47,500 nt of DNA from positions 9,995,001-10,042,500 of the forward strand of contig CM043967.1 of the NCBI GenBank assembly GCA_014529385.2, in the 5' to 3' direction. The position numbers and the translations under genes are program-made. This document shows, in pieces, positions 25,391 to 36,351 of the stretch. Source of the stretch: Adiantum capillus-veneris. Taxonomy: Eukaryota > Streptophyta > Polypodiopsida > Polypodiales > Pteridaceae. The notes under the pieces were generated by a model. It was not told the origin of the DNA. It saw nothing but the letters and a program-made list of their open reading frames with translations, and did not search any database. Positions within the stretch are counted from its first letter, which is position 1, and every line of letters begins with the position of its first letter.

Positions 25391-25545
25391 TCAACATCTT
25401 GTAGTAGCAAAAAATGGGCATTCAGTTGCAAGAGAGTTCAGAATGGTGCTACAACCAGTCCGCACCGGCATGACGCGGACTGGTTGTAGCAGCACTCCAA
25501 ACCCTCTTGCAATTGAATTGCCATTTGCTGTAGCAGGATGTTGAT
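25391..25545. repeat. Foldback element with about 73-nt arms
   Basis: 25391-25463 pairs with 25474-25545 around a 10-nt loop (ACCGGCATGA). The inner 19 bp, CTACAACCAGTCCGC on one side and GCGGACTGGTTGTAG on the other, are perfect; the outer arm has scattered mismatches. It is probably a MITE; a hairpin small-RNA precursor is the alternative. Confidence 0.9.
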
Positions 25546-25559
25546 GGGTTTTTTGAAGA

Positions 25560-26275
25560 AATTTCTATGAAAATTTGTTAATTTTTGGATTTCTTGATAC
25601 TTGGTTTAACAATATTGAGTAAGTGCATTATGTAAACTTTAGAAAAATATTGAGTTTGAGACCTTCTAGCTCAGTGTAATCATGCCAAAAAAAAGGCCAT
25701 GGACCTGCTCTTGGAGTTGGATAGCTGTCAAAACTATTCCGCGACAATGTAGAACACTTCCAACAGCTGTCCAAATCCAAGAGTAAGTCGGGGGCCTTAA
25801 ATGTAAGGTATATTATTGGTTGCTTATTAGAACCATTTACTTCATAATTTTTTGTGTAAAGTCGCGGGTCGACAATAGATGTGGTAAATATGGTATGATT
25901 TTGACATACGAAAAGCAATTGTTGCTCAAGTCCAGCTCATAATCATTAGAGTGAGCAATTTGAAAATTTAGCCTTTTATTCAAGTGGATAGGACGTAGTA
26001 TGCTCGTGTGGTTCTAGATAAATTGAATCCACCAACATGTAGAATGCTTTAAATCAAGTAAAGTGTGCCTCAATTTTGGGGTGTTATGGATTTAATTGTG
26101 ACATGGTTCATATGCTTGTCCGACCTTATTTCATAGTCCTCAATGTTAAGAAAGAAGATACTCATGTTCTTGGCTTTAACCTAAACAAATAAAATTTTAT
26201 TGTGATGGATTGAGTAAATGTTATTTTGAGACCAATGATAGAAGGAATTATTTAATTTGTGTTTGAAAATTTGTT
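25560..26275. other. No gene recognised
   Basis: AT-rich spacer. A minus-strand open frame at 25628-25918 looks protein-like in parts (TELEGLKLNIF) but matches nothing I recognise. Confidence 0.4.
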
Positions 26276-26279
26276 TGTA

Positions 26280-28060
26280 GTCCTACAATTGGGAGATGTT
26301 CTCATCGAAAGGGGAAAGACGCTATGTCGCTTGATCCTATATGCAGTGATTAGGTGAGCTCTATGGCAGTCACAGAGGACTTCAATGACAATGATCCTAT
26401 TGGCAATGAGAGAGAGAGTACCACATTGGCTTAGGGTCAATGAATGAAGTTGATGGTCAAATAAACAAGAGGCAGCTTTGGAATTGGTTCCATTTCATAT
26501 TGCCCTTGATGTTGGGCTGTCTATACTGATGATGTGGATGATAGTCATTTGCATATGGATAGAGGAGATGACATTCTCAAAGCCAGTGCCCTCTAGTTCC
26601 TTTGTGTAGACTCATTCCATATGCTCGTGTACGTGGCAGTAGATCGGATGTTTCTGGCTTGAAAGCTGCATTTGCCAAAGAAGGTTACATAAAGGAAAAA
26701 GGTACCTTTATAGTCTCACTGCAAACATGTCACAAGGAACTGACATTGGTGACATGTAATCATTGTTGTTTCAAAGTAGTTTTGTGGATTCAAATATTTC
26801 TTTCTTTAGAATGTTTAATGTTGTTTTGGAGTCTCATTTATTTCTGAAAATAGATGATATTGTCGACACATGGGACCCACTTTGGAAAGACATAAATAAA
26901 GAGTATGAAGAGGAGTTAGCATTGCAACCACAACTAGAGTCACTGCTTGGTAGAATGTTCTATGTGTGGGAAGGCAATCACGGGACAATAGCATGGCAAG
27001 CAGCAGTTAGAGAAATGTTTCCTAATAGAAGAGGGAGAAGCATTGTAGGGTCTTGTGTAAAATCATCAACCAAAGGTTTCCAAAATAGCATTATTGACGA
27101 GCTTGCAACGCATGAATTTTTGAGTGAGACTATACTCTTGTTTGTAGATAAACCTTATATGATTGAAGGTTGACTAACTTACTAATATTTTCATCAATAT
27201 GAACATCCACGCTTTAGTATCATCTCATCTACAAGATGAGTTGGTAAATTGTGCAAACATTTTCTCTTTGGATCATGAGGATTACCTTCGTGCATTACCG
27301 GAGAATGACCACAAATTGATCGACTCTGCACAAGAGAACCACAAAGGGAGAGGAGCCATGACATCCCCTTACACAAAGATATCTAGCTAGGCTTCTTTTT
27401 TATATAAGTGTGTTTGACATTGGATCTCTTTTTTGTATGCTTTATTTGAAGCTTTTTGTTTTGAAAAGTATTAGTTTATTTTGAAGGTTCAAATGTCAAA
27501 AGAACTACATACTAAGCTAGAGAGCAAGAAATCATTGCTTTCTAAAGAGGACTTGGAAAAAGAAGAGACTAAGATCATGAATGATCTTTATTATAGATTT
27601 TCAGATTGTGTAGAGAAGGTATATAACCATCTCTTGGTGTTTTCTTTGATATATGATGAGAGGCAATTTTAATTGACTAATATTCTTGTTTGGTAGATTC
27701 TCAACATTGTTGACCCAATGTTAGGGAAGTATTGGTTTGATTGTGTGATGAGCCTTCAATGGGGGGAAGATAGTTGGGCCACTCTAGAGAAACTTAACTT
27801 GATTGCTCTACATGATGCTTCCATAGAAAATAAAAAATTATGAGTTTCCTTACTAGAGGCAAGCAAGATCACTCGTGTTGCTTATTGCATGGTGAAATGA
27901 GACCACCACAAGTTTCGAGGGTGAGCATCTTGATGCAAATGGTTTATGAAAGAACTTGTGAATGTTTGAGTTATTTGTTTGATTTTTTTCTTTTGCATGC
28001 TTGGTGTGAAAGATGGCTAAAACAAGAGGGATCTTTGCAAAGGATCTTAGATAAATATAA
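26280..28060 (+). pseudogene. MULE companion gene, copy 2: GNHG/R-block protein (decayed)
   Basis: Collinear with 13209-14873. A first exon-like piece (26280-26600) includes SMNEVDG and a frame-shifted QEAALELVPFHIALDVG. The acceptor TTTGTGTAG precedes exon 2 (26610 on), with IPYARVRGSRSDVSGLKAAF. After an intron, exon 3 starts at 26854 following TTTCTGAAAATAG and carries TWDPLWKDINKEYEEEL and MFYVWEGNHGTIAWQAA. The HR of the GNHR motif is HG here. The next piece begins with MNIHALV (27199). Later pieces (27481-27840 and to about 28060) hold charged helical sequence and ILNIVDPMLGKYWFDCVMSL. The methyltransferase-like end seen in copy 1 is absent; the copy runs into a MITE-like repeat at 28093 and a GA tract. 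Function is not established; ParB-like is an inference. Confidence 0.55.
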
Positions 28061-28092
28061 GAAGCTTCTTGTGGATTGGGCCAAGGAATCCC

Positions 28093-28185
28093 CCAAGGCC
28101 CCTATTTGCTTGGTTTTGACCCAATTGATAACGTCAGTAGAATTCACGGTGTACCCATGTCCATTCGGCACAAATGGGTCAAAAC
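28093..28185. repeat. MITE-like inverted repeat, related to 36352-36502
   Basis: CAAGGCCCCTATTTGCTTGG followed by TTTTGACCC (to 28122), and GGGTCAAAAC in inverse orientation from 28176. The first unit matches the terminal unit of the hairpin element at 36352-36502. Confidence 0.65.
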
Positions 28186-28534
28186 ATAGCATTAAATGTT
28201 ATCATTAATAGATATCTAAGACCATTTACTAAATATGCCCAAACATAGCGATAAATGAACAACCATAGCCTTGCACAGTCACACAAGGAGTTATTATTCC
28301 AACTGTGCCTTGAACCTCACAACTATGCCTGGAGAATCTCAACCAATTGGTACAATTTGTAGCTATGCCAATTTTGGCATTGTGTGACCACAATATTACT
28401 GTGCTTTGAGCCTTCTAATCTAACCATAATGACTAATCTTGGCCCTTGAAGTGTTGTCTCCCTCGTACCCTAACCCCGTGATGCAGTGGCTTTGATGCGC
28501 ACAGAGGTGAAACACACAAGCAAAGGAGAGCAAG

Positions 28535-28536
<2 letters not shown>

Positions 28537-28630
<94 letters not shown>
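28537..28630 (+). repeat. (GA)n microsatellite
   Basis: About 47 GA units. Confidence 0.97.
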
Positions 28631-28632
<2 letters not shown>

Positions 28633-28698
28633 CTGTCTCTACAATATCCAATGGCACCAAGGTGGATGGTGATACGGTAGGTAAACAACCTCAAATAT

Positions 28699-28872
28699 TT
28701 GGAGGCCATTGAAAAAGATCGCGAGAGGTGGCTAAGAGGAAGATCGCAAAAAGGCGAAGGCAAGGGCAATGGCGACACATCAATAACAGACAAAGCTTTG
28801 GAGGTTGGTGAGTGCAAGATTGCAAAAGGTGGCTGAGAGAAAGATTGCAAAAAAGGAAAAGGCAAGGGCAAT
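28699..28872 (+). repeat. Direct duplication of about 73 bp
   Basis: 28699-28770 and 28797-28872 share GGTGGCT(A/G)AGAG, AAGAT(C/T)GCAAAAA and end in the same GGCAAGGGCAAT. Confidence 0.85.
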
Positions 28873-29122
28873 ATGTTTCTCCTATTTGGAGATGGCGATG
28901 TGGCGACTACAAACGATGATCGGTTTCTGACACCAAACGTAACTCAAAAAAGGCACATGGGTTGTGATCACAAGGACAACCAATTTGAGATCAATAAACG
29001 GGCTTAGATTCTCATGAAACAGGTCGACCAACCACCATCAAATTAGAAATGATGCTCATCAAAGAGGCACATGCACCTAAGTTTAGAGGTAGTTACCTCC
29101 GCCTTCAAGCATCAGCCTACCC

Positions 29123-29397
29123 CCACCTAGCATTTTAACTCTACCCCCACCCCAGCTGAGCGTTCATGCAGTGAGAAAATAGTAAAAGGATGAGTAATAG
29201 AATCTCTCTTGGAGTGCTTGTGCTCCCAATCCTCTTTCTGCATCCTCTTCTGCCTCTCATCCCGCCTAGCATTTTAATTCTACCCCCACCTCAGTTTAGA
29301 ATTCATGTAGTGAGAAAATAGTAAAAGGACGAGTAACAAAATCCTGCTTGTAGCACTTCTGCTCCCAACCCTCTTTTTGCATTCCCTTCTGCCTCTC
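29123..29397 (+). repeat. Tandem duplication, about 139-bp period
   Basis: 29123-29258 and 29262-29397 are clearly similar from end to end: both hold CCTAGCATTTTAA, TGAGAAAATAGTAAAAGGA and TGCCTCTC. It lies 250-530 bp upstream of the H3-like start codon. Confidence 0.9.
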
Positions 29398-29650
29398 TAG
29401 TGCTCCCATCCTTTTTTCTTCATCCTTCTCCCTTGCTTTGTTGACACAGATCTTTACACACAGTGCAGAGGTATGCTATTATACTTTTGTGCAGTTTGAA
29501 TTTGTGAGGTCAGTACCAAGAAAATAGGGGTGAGAGAATTGTGTTTGGTGATCTTCTTTGCTTGGTACTGACCATCGCTTCTTGGAGCCCCTTCTATGGG
29601 ACATTTCCTCATAGAATGTGGTGCAAATTTTATTTATGCTATTTGTAGAG

Positions 29651-30039
29651 ATGGCTCATGAAAAGGCCAAGCCTAGAAGAGATACAGGTGAGTCCTTGCA
29701 TTCTCAAGCAAGAAGATGTTGATACAAGGGGCAAAGATGCAACCCTTAGGAGCTGCAAAGGATCAAAAGACACATGCACTCGACAATCCCACGGCTTCCA
29801 TTTCAGCAACCAAGTAGTGCAAGAGCATTGCGAGCATTGGAGAGTGGGCACACAATGGGCCAACAATTCTCTTCTCTTCCTGTATTGTAGAAGACTACCT
29901 TGTTGAATTCTTCAGTGATGGATATACCTTGGTTGCCCATGCCCATCACATCACAATTATGCCACGAGATTTGACACCTTTGGAGGTTGTGTTTTTGCTA
30001 CGATGGGCTGCTTCAGCCAATACCTATTTCGGACATTAG
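29651..30039 (+). pseudogene. Histone H3/CENH3-like gene remnant
   Basis: Three pieces in the right order match histone H3. ATG at 29651 opens MAHEKAKPRRDT, like an H3 N-terminal tail, and runs to a good donor (CAG|GTGAGT at 29687/29688). IPRLPFQ at 29786-29806 matches the end of the H3 alphaN segment. Exon-like 29891-30039, after the acceptor CTTCCTGTATTGTAG, encodes DYLVEFF, HAHHITIMPRDL and a non-H3 ending with stop at 30037. The H3 family has the corresponding (A/D)YLV-x2-F and H-A-x2-V-T-I-M-P-x-D-I. The alpha1 helix and loop 1 are missing or unrecognisable between 29806 and 29891, so a folded H3 seems impossible. The missing alpha1 argues for a pseudogene; IPRLPFQ rather than IRKLPFQ hints at a CENH3-type parent, which is tentative. 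Confidence 0.6.
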
Positions 30040-30276
30040 AACAATGGATATTCTTAACATCCCCCCTCTACATCCTCGTGCACAAGAGACAGATCCTTCA
30101 AGGGTTGAAAGCAATAGAAGAACCCAATTACGGATTGAGAGCCATGATCACTTCTTAGCCCAGACGGATGGGCAAGCAAATCTTGAGATTGAGGGATTAC
30201 CCAAGCTAGGTACAACTCAACTCCAACAGCCTGAGCCAGTCACATAGGGGCCTAAGGCAACCAGGGAGAGGCTTGA
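30040..30276 (+). other. 5' part of an acidic-repeat reading frame interrupted by copia A
   Basis: An open frame (from about 29987 to a TAG at 30246-30248) continues after that stop in the same frame into KATRERL at the copia insertion. The acidic Glu-Pro-Val repeat resumes on the far side (35807). It follows the H3-like exon directly but in a different frame. No domain recognised. Confidence 0.45.
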
Positions 30277-30362
30277 TGTTAGGAAATATGATGTAGCTAA
30301 ATAGATATTTGGGTAGCTTACTTAATGGAGAGAGACAAATTTTCACACACAAGATATTATAG

Positions 30363-30446
<84 letters not shown>

Positions 30447-31039
30447 ACATGATATACGCGGTTCACCCAAGGTGGGCTACATCCATGGGAAAGCAGACAC
30501 TCAATGGCTTTAGTACTTCAAACAAGAAGTAGGTTACAAAGGGATTATACCCTTAATAGGGCTCCTTCCTTGCTTCACTCTCACCACCTCACACCCACCT
30601 TGTTGCATCAACTTCACACTACAAAATGTGTGTAGAAATGGCCTCCTTTTATATGCCAAAAGGGTTGCCCTCTCTCATGCTCATGAGAGGCAGCCATGTG
30701 TAGCCGCCCTTCTGTAGATAAGTTCAAATCAGACCCCTAAATCCGCCCATGTGTGGCCACCCTTGAGAAGACAAGTCTGCCTATGAAATTGGCCATCGGC
30801 CATTGACTTCCAACCACTGGCCATCGGCCAAAAGACCGGCCGTTTTTTTACCCCTTTTTGGTCGTCATCTGACCATAATATTCTGGCAAAAAGGAATATT
30901 CCGGCGGCCATGAAAAATTTGGTTTTTGGTGAGTGATTTTTCTTCATACACGATGGCTTCTCCTCATAATGGGGGCCTTACAAATGTGTGTTTTTAATAG
31001 AAAAAATTACAAGGGGTAAATCAGGCTCCATACTTAACA
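30277..31039 (-). repeat. 3' LTR of copia A
   Basis: 763 bp, terminal TGTTA/TAACA, containing a (GA)n tract at 30366-30445. Aligns end to end with 35005-35806. Confidence 0.93.
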
Positions 31040-31050
31040 ATCTCCCACTT
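31040..31050 (-). other. Polypurine tract of copia A
   Basis: Read on minus, AAGTGGGAGAT directly abuts the 3' LTR start TGTTAAG, the common arrangement in plant copia elements. Confidence 0.9.
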
Positions 31051-31079
31051 GGAGACTGACCTCCACACCAAACCTATGA

Positions 31080-34000
31080 CTGCTTTCCATCCTGCCTTCT
31101 TATCCTTGAATGCCGATTGAAGATGAGCAAAAGCTCAACTTCTCCTTGTTGACCACCTTTGTAAACATGTCTGTAGGATTTTCACTTGTATCCATCTTTC
31201 CTAGCTTTAGTTGTCCCTCTACCAAAAGAGTCCATATGAAGTGATATCTCACCTCAATGTGTTTTGTCCTTGAATGAAAGGTTGAGTCCTTTGTAAGATG
31301 GATAGCACTTTGGCTATCACTGTACAAGACATAATTGTCTTGTTTGAATCCAAGCTCTTCTAAGAATCTGTGAAGCCAAAAAAATTATTTGCTTGCCTCT
31401 ATCATTGCTACATACTCTGCTTCCATGGTAGATAGTGAGACCACTTTTTGCAGCTTTGAAGGCCAACTTATTATTGTGCCCCCAACCATGAAGACATAGC
31501 CAGTAGTGCTCCTTCAAGTATCTTTGTCACCTGCCATATCTGCATCAATATACCCTTGAAGAAAAATATCGGTTCCTCCAAAATACAAAGCATTCGTTGT
31601 TGTCCCTTTTAGATACCTAAGTATCCACTCCACAGCTTTCCAGTGCTCTATACCTGGGTTGTCCATGAACCTACTTACAACTCCCACTGCATGTGCAATG
31701 TCTGGCCTTGTCTAGACCATAGCATACATAAGAGAATTTACCGCTGCAACATATGGAACTTTAGACATATAGGCTATCTCCTCTTGTGTCTTTGGACACA
31801 TATCCTTGGTTAGTTTAAAGTGACCATCCAAAGGTGTAGAAACCGTTTTTGCATTTTGCATTGCAAACCTTTCTAGTACCTTTTTTATGTAATCCTCTTG
31901 AGATAGATTTATTGTATTATTTGTCATGTCCCTTGATATCTTCATACCAAGTATCCTCTTTGCAACACCTAAATCTTTCATTGAAAAAGATTTAGATAAC
32001 TCCTCTTTTAGGTCTTTGATGTTCTGCATATTAGCACTTGCAATTATCATGTAATCTAGATACAACATTAGGATGATGAACTTCCCATCTCTCAAATTCT
32101 TTGTGCATCTTGTGAATCCATGATCCAAAATCCATCGATCGAACTATGAGTACCACTGTCTTGATGCTTGCTTTAAACCATACAAGCATTCCTTTAATCT
32201 GCAAACCATTTTCTCCTTACCTTTTACTTCATACCCCTTTGGTTGAAGCATGTAAATTTCCTCCTCTAAGTCACTGTGAGGGAATGCCTTATTTACATCC
32301 ATTTGCTCAAGATTTAGGCTTAAAACAAGTCTAATTGAGTTCATTTTTACAACATGAGAAAATATTTCATTGAAGTAAAAATCTTTCTTTTGAGAAAACC
32401 CTTTTACCACAAGCCTAGACTTGTACCTTTCTTCCCACCTTCTTCTTCCTTCAACTTGTACACCCAGTTGTTTTCAAGTGCCCACTTACCTTTAGGCAAC
32501 TCAACCAACTCCCATGTTTGGTTGCAATGTAATGAGTCCATCTCCACTTGAATGCTCTTTATCCGTTCTTCTTTGGATTCGTGTTGCATAGATTCCTCGT
32601 ATGATTTTGGCTTTCCAAAATCTGAGATGAAGAGATGGTTAAAGGAAGGAATAAACCTTTATGGAGGTCTACTTGCTCTTGTAGATCTTTGGGGAATAGG
32701 TTGAGGCTCCTCAATTGGTTGACGTTGTTGTACGTTGTCATCGTTTTGCACTCCTTGAGTCTTCACCGTCCTCAAGCTCCATGTACTCATCACGTGTTTC
32801 TTTTGTTTTTTTTTCTTTCCAAGTAATCTTTGTACATATTTTGTTCGTTAAAAATTACATCCATACTCCTAAAGATTTTACCATCTTCAGGATTCCATAG
32901 GCGATACCCAAAGCCACCTTCTCCATAGTCGATGAAGAAACACTTTTTGGACTTTGTATCTAGCTTTGGCCTTAGGCTTCTATCTATGTGCATGAAAGCC
33001 TCACACCCAACCACTTTGAGGAATGAATAGTTCACCAGTTTACCTATCCACACCTCATTTGGAACATCCCAAACCAATGTCATTGAGGGTGACCGATTGA
33101 TTAAGTACACAGACGTACTTACTGCTTCCGCCCAAAGCTCAAGTGGTAGGCCTGCATGTAGCCTCATACTTCGTGCTCGCTCCATGATTTTCATGTTCAT
33201 TCTTTCCAAAATCCCATTTTGTTGAGGTGTCCTTGGGGTTGTCTTTTGCCTCCGAATGCCATTGCTAGCACAAACTCTTGGCTGTAATATTTGTGTCCAT
33301 TGTCAGTTCTGAGGCATTTAATATTAGTACCTTTTTCATTCTCCACAAAGGCTTTCCACCTTTGAAATATGAAAAACACATCGAATTTATTCTTCATTAC
33401 ATGAACCCATGTTTTCCTAGTCGCATCATTTATGAATGTTACATAATACAATGAGCCACCAAGTGATGGTGTACTTGCAAGATCCCAAACATCAGAATGA
33501 ACCAACTCAAGTTTTTTGTTTTCTCTTTCATTTTTTGATTTTTGAAAATTTACCCTCTTTTGTTTACTATAAACACAATCTTTACGAAACTCTAAGTCCA
33601 TTTCTTTCAAACCTTGTAGAAGCTTCTTTGTTTGAAGGATTTGCATTTCTTTGGCACTCATATGCCCAAGCCGGTAGTGCCACACTACACTGTCAACTTT
33701 TGTAGTTGCTGCACAAGCTGAAGATTGCAAGCTGACAGTACACAAGTAAAGTGTACCAACCTTTTCTACTTTGGCAACCACCAAATATCCCTTTGAGATC
33801 TTCCACCATTTGTTTCCGAATGCAATTGTGCCTTCATCGTCCAATTGTCCTATAGAGATCAAATTCTCACGAAGAGAAGGAACATGCCTAACATCTTTAA
33901 GATTCCATTTATTTCCATTAGCAATTTTGACACAAAATGTACCTTTGCCGATAATTTCACAAGCTTCATCATCTCCTAAGTATACATACCCAAAATTACC

Positions 34001-34866
34001 TTTGGTGTAATCTTGGAAATGTTCCTTGTGTGGTGTCGCATGGAATGAAGCCCCGAAATCTATTATCCAACAATTAGACACATTGTCTAATTAGAGAATT
34101 AAAGCATCTTGCTCTACTTTACCTACCACATTGGCCTCTGATGTTGGCTTGTTGTCTTGAGACTCCGACTCCTTCTTCTTCTTGGACTAGCAATCCTTCT
34201 TGACGTGGCCCTTCTTACCACAGTTCCAACATTCAAGAAGTGACTTTGTGCGTGACTTGCTCCGCCTTGGGCGATCACGACCTTTTTGGTTTTTGAACCT
34301 CTCCTTAGGCCTTCCTCTTGTTCCATTGATAGTGCAACACTTGATGATTCTCTTGTGCTTCTCCTTTGCATTTTCTCGCTTAGGAGAACACCCACAAAAT
34401 CATCAAACTTAAGAGTATTTGTGCCAAAGATAGAGTTATTTATGGCCATCACAAAGCTGTCTTAACTATCTGATAGAGATGATAGTATAAGGAGAGCTTA
34501 CACGTCATCATCAAAATTGATTTTCACCGATTGAAGCTGACTTATGTTGGTGTTAAAGTCATTTAGGTGTTTTGCAACTGAACCATTATCTGTCACCTTT
34601 AGGTTGAACAAGCGCTTCATGAGAAATACCTTATTGGATGCCAATGGTTTCTCGTAGAGGCCGTCAACTGACTTCATCAAGTCCTCCATGGTCTTCATCT
34701 CCAATACATTGAAGTCCACCATTGATGCCAAGCTAAACTGGATTGTTCCCAGTGCCTTTTGGTCAAGGAAAATCCATGCTTCATCTGCCATCGTTGTGGG
34801 CTTCTTTGCAAGACCGCCTAGTGGCAAATAAAGGTCCTTCTGGTAGAGATAGTCTTCAATCTGCAT
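31080..34866 (-). pseudogene. Copia A gag-pol polyprotein (decayed)
   Basis: Read on minus. Gag (UBN2-type) is at 34866-34498 and the CCHC knuckle (CWNCGKKGHVKKDC) near 34240-34195. The protease region starts at 34081, where the active-site D-S-G-A reads DFGA. The pre-integrase HHCC part includes WHYRLGHMS. In the integrase the first Asp is in HSDVWD, the second in RTDNG and the Glu in GILERMN after a frameshift near 33200. In the reverse transcriptase the first Asp is in QMDVNKAF, while the YVDD box reads YLDY (about 32060). RNase H is at 31327-31100, with SDSQSAIHL and TKHIEVRYHF. At least four frame changes split the chain. The mutated protease triad and YxDD box mean it could not act even if read through. 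Confidence 0.93.
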
Positions 34867-34991
34867 CGTCTAATCTTGGTAGCTTTTTTCATTGAACTTC
34901 TCGATCTTGAGGTTCCCTTCCTTCGCCATTACTCTCACTCAATTCAAGGAATCATTTCCTTGAGATACTTTAGCTATATGAGCAAACCTTG

Positions 34992-35003
34992 CTCTGATAC
35001 CAG
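34992..35003 (-). other. Primer-binding site of copia A (tRNA-iMet)
   Basis: Minus-strand TGGTATCAGAGC lies just inside the 5' LTR; it complements the 3' end of initiator tRNA-Met, the usual copia primer. Confidence 0.92.
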
Positions 35004-35004
35004 T

Positions 35005-35087
35005 TGTTAGGAAATATGATGTAGCTAAAAAGATATTTGAGTAGCTTACTTAATGGAGAAAGACAAATTTTCAAACACGAGAGATTA

Positions 35088-35168
<81 letters not shown>

Positions 35169-35806
35169 ACGATATACGTGGTTCACCCAATTTGGGTTAC
35201 ATCCACGGGAAAGCAGCCACTCAATCTCTTTAGTACCTCAAACAAGAAGTAGGTTACAAAGGAATTATACCCTTAATAGAGCTCCCACCTTGCTTCACTC
35301 TCACCACCTCACACCCACCTTGTTGCATCAACTTCACGCTACAAAATGTGTGTAGAAATGGCCTCCTTTTATAAGCCAAAAGGGCTACCCTCTCTCATGA
35401 GAGGCAGTCGTGTGTAGCCACCCTTGTGTAGAAAAGTCCAAATCAGACCCCTAATTCCACCCATGTGTGGCCGCCCTTGAGAAGGCAAATCCGCCTTGAA
35501 ATCAGCCATCGGCCATTAAATTTGTCCATCGGCCACCAGCCATTGACTTTTGACCACGAGCCACTGGCCATTCACTATTGGCCATCAGCCAATCGGCCAA
35601 ATGACCGGCCGTTTTTTGACTACATTTTGGCCGTCGTTTGACCATAATATTTTGGCGAGAAGGAATATTTCGACGATCGTGATTTTTTTTTTCTAGCGAG
35701 TGATTTTTCTTTACGCACGATGGCTTCTCCTCATAACGGGGGCCTTAGAAATGTGCGTTTTTAATACAAAAAACTACAAGGGGTAAATTAGGCTCCATAC
35801 TTAACA
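35005..35806 (-). repeat. 5' LTR of copia A
   Basis: 802 bp, the same ends, with a (GA)n tract at the same place (35093-35166). The 39-bp length difference from the other LTR comes partly from the repeated TGGCCATCGGCC-type unit near 35500-35610. Confidence 0.93.
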
Positions 35807-35811
35807 CTTGA

Positions 35812-36162
35812 GCCAGTCAAGGAGGAGCCGAAGCTAGTTAAGGAGGGGCTTGAGCCAGTCAGGGAGGAGCTTGAGCCAGTCAAGGAAGAGTCAAAGCCAG
35901 TTAGGGAAGGGGCTTGAGCCAGTCAAGGAGGAGCCTGAGCTAGGAGGAGGAGAGTGAGCTAGTCAGAGAGGAGCATGAGCCATTCAGGGAGGAACCCGCA
36001 CAGGAAGAGCTAGAGACAACTCAAGACAAACAAGGGGCAGCCTCTTCTTCACAAGGGCCAACCAACGTAGAGCAACGGCTAGCCAACACAGAGCAAGAGC
36101 CTCTACCAGAAGATTGGCAGCTTGTAGAGAAAATCAATGAAGAAAACAAAGAGGAACTGTAA
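35812..36162 (+). other. 3' part of the acidic-repeat reading frame
   Basis: It starts at the copia target site with a repeat of the type E-P-V-(K/R)-E-E, at least six copies with two small frameshifts (about 35909 and 35940). It ends in a Ser/Gln/Glu-rich stretch and EDWQLVEKINEENKEEL with a stop at 36160-36162. The repeat begins on the left side of copia A at 30267-30276, so the insertion split one tract. The product would be acidic and disordered; no family recognised. Confidence 0.5.
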
Positions 36163-36351
36163 GTGTTGGCCAGTTCAACACCTCTTCCTACACTGATTCT
36201 TCTGCATGAAAGGTCAGAGGAGGTCTGCATTTTTAATCTTGATCGACAAGATTTTCTATGCATGTGCAATTTCGCAATGCCAACACAATGGATACAGTCA
36301 TCAACATTGCTATGTGGTACATTTCAAGTTCATTATAGGTCACGCTATTGG

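Larger units (their letters stand above)
30277..35806 (-). mobile_element. Ty1/copia retrotransposon A, structurally complete, coding-dead
   Basis: Boundaries are set by two similar LTRs with TGTTA...TAACA ends, a CTTGA duplication on each side (30272-30276 and 35807-35811), a tRNA-iMet primer-binding site inside the right LTR and a polypurine tract inside the left LTR. All agree with minus-strand orientation. The coding order gag-protease-integrase-reverse transcriptase-RNase H is the copia order. LTRs differ at many positions, and the coding region has frameshifts and altered catalytic residues, so the insertion is not recent. Confidence 0.95.
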
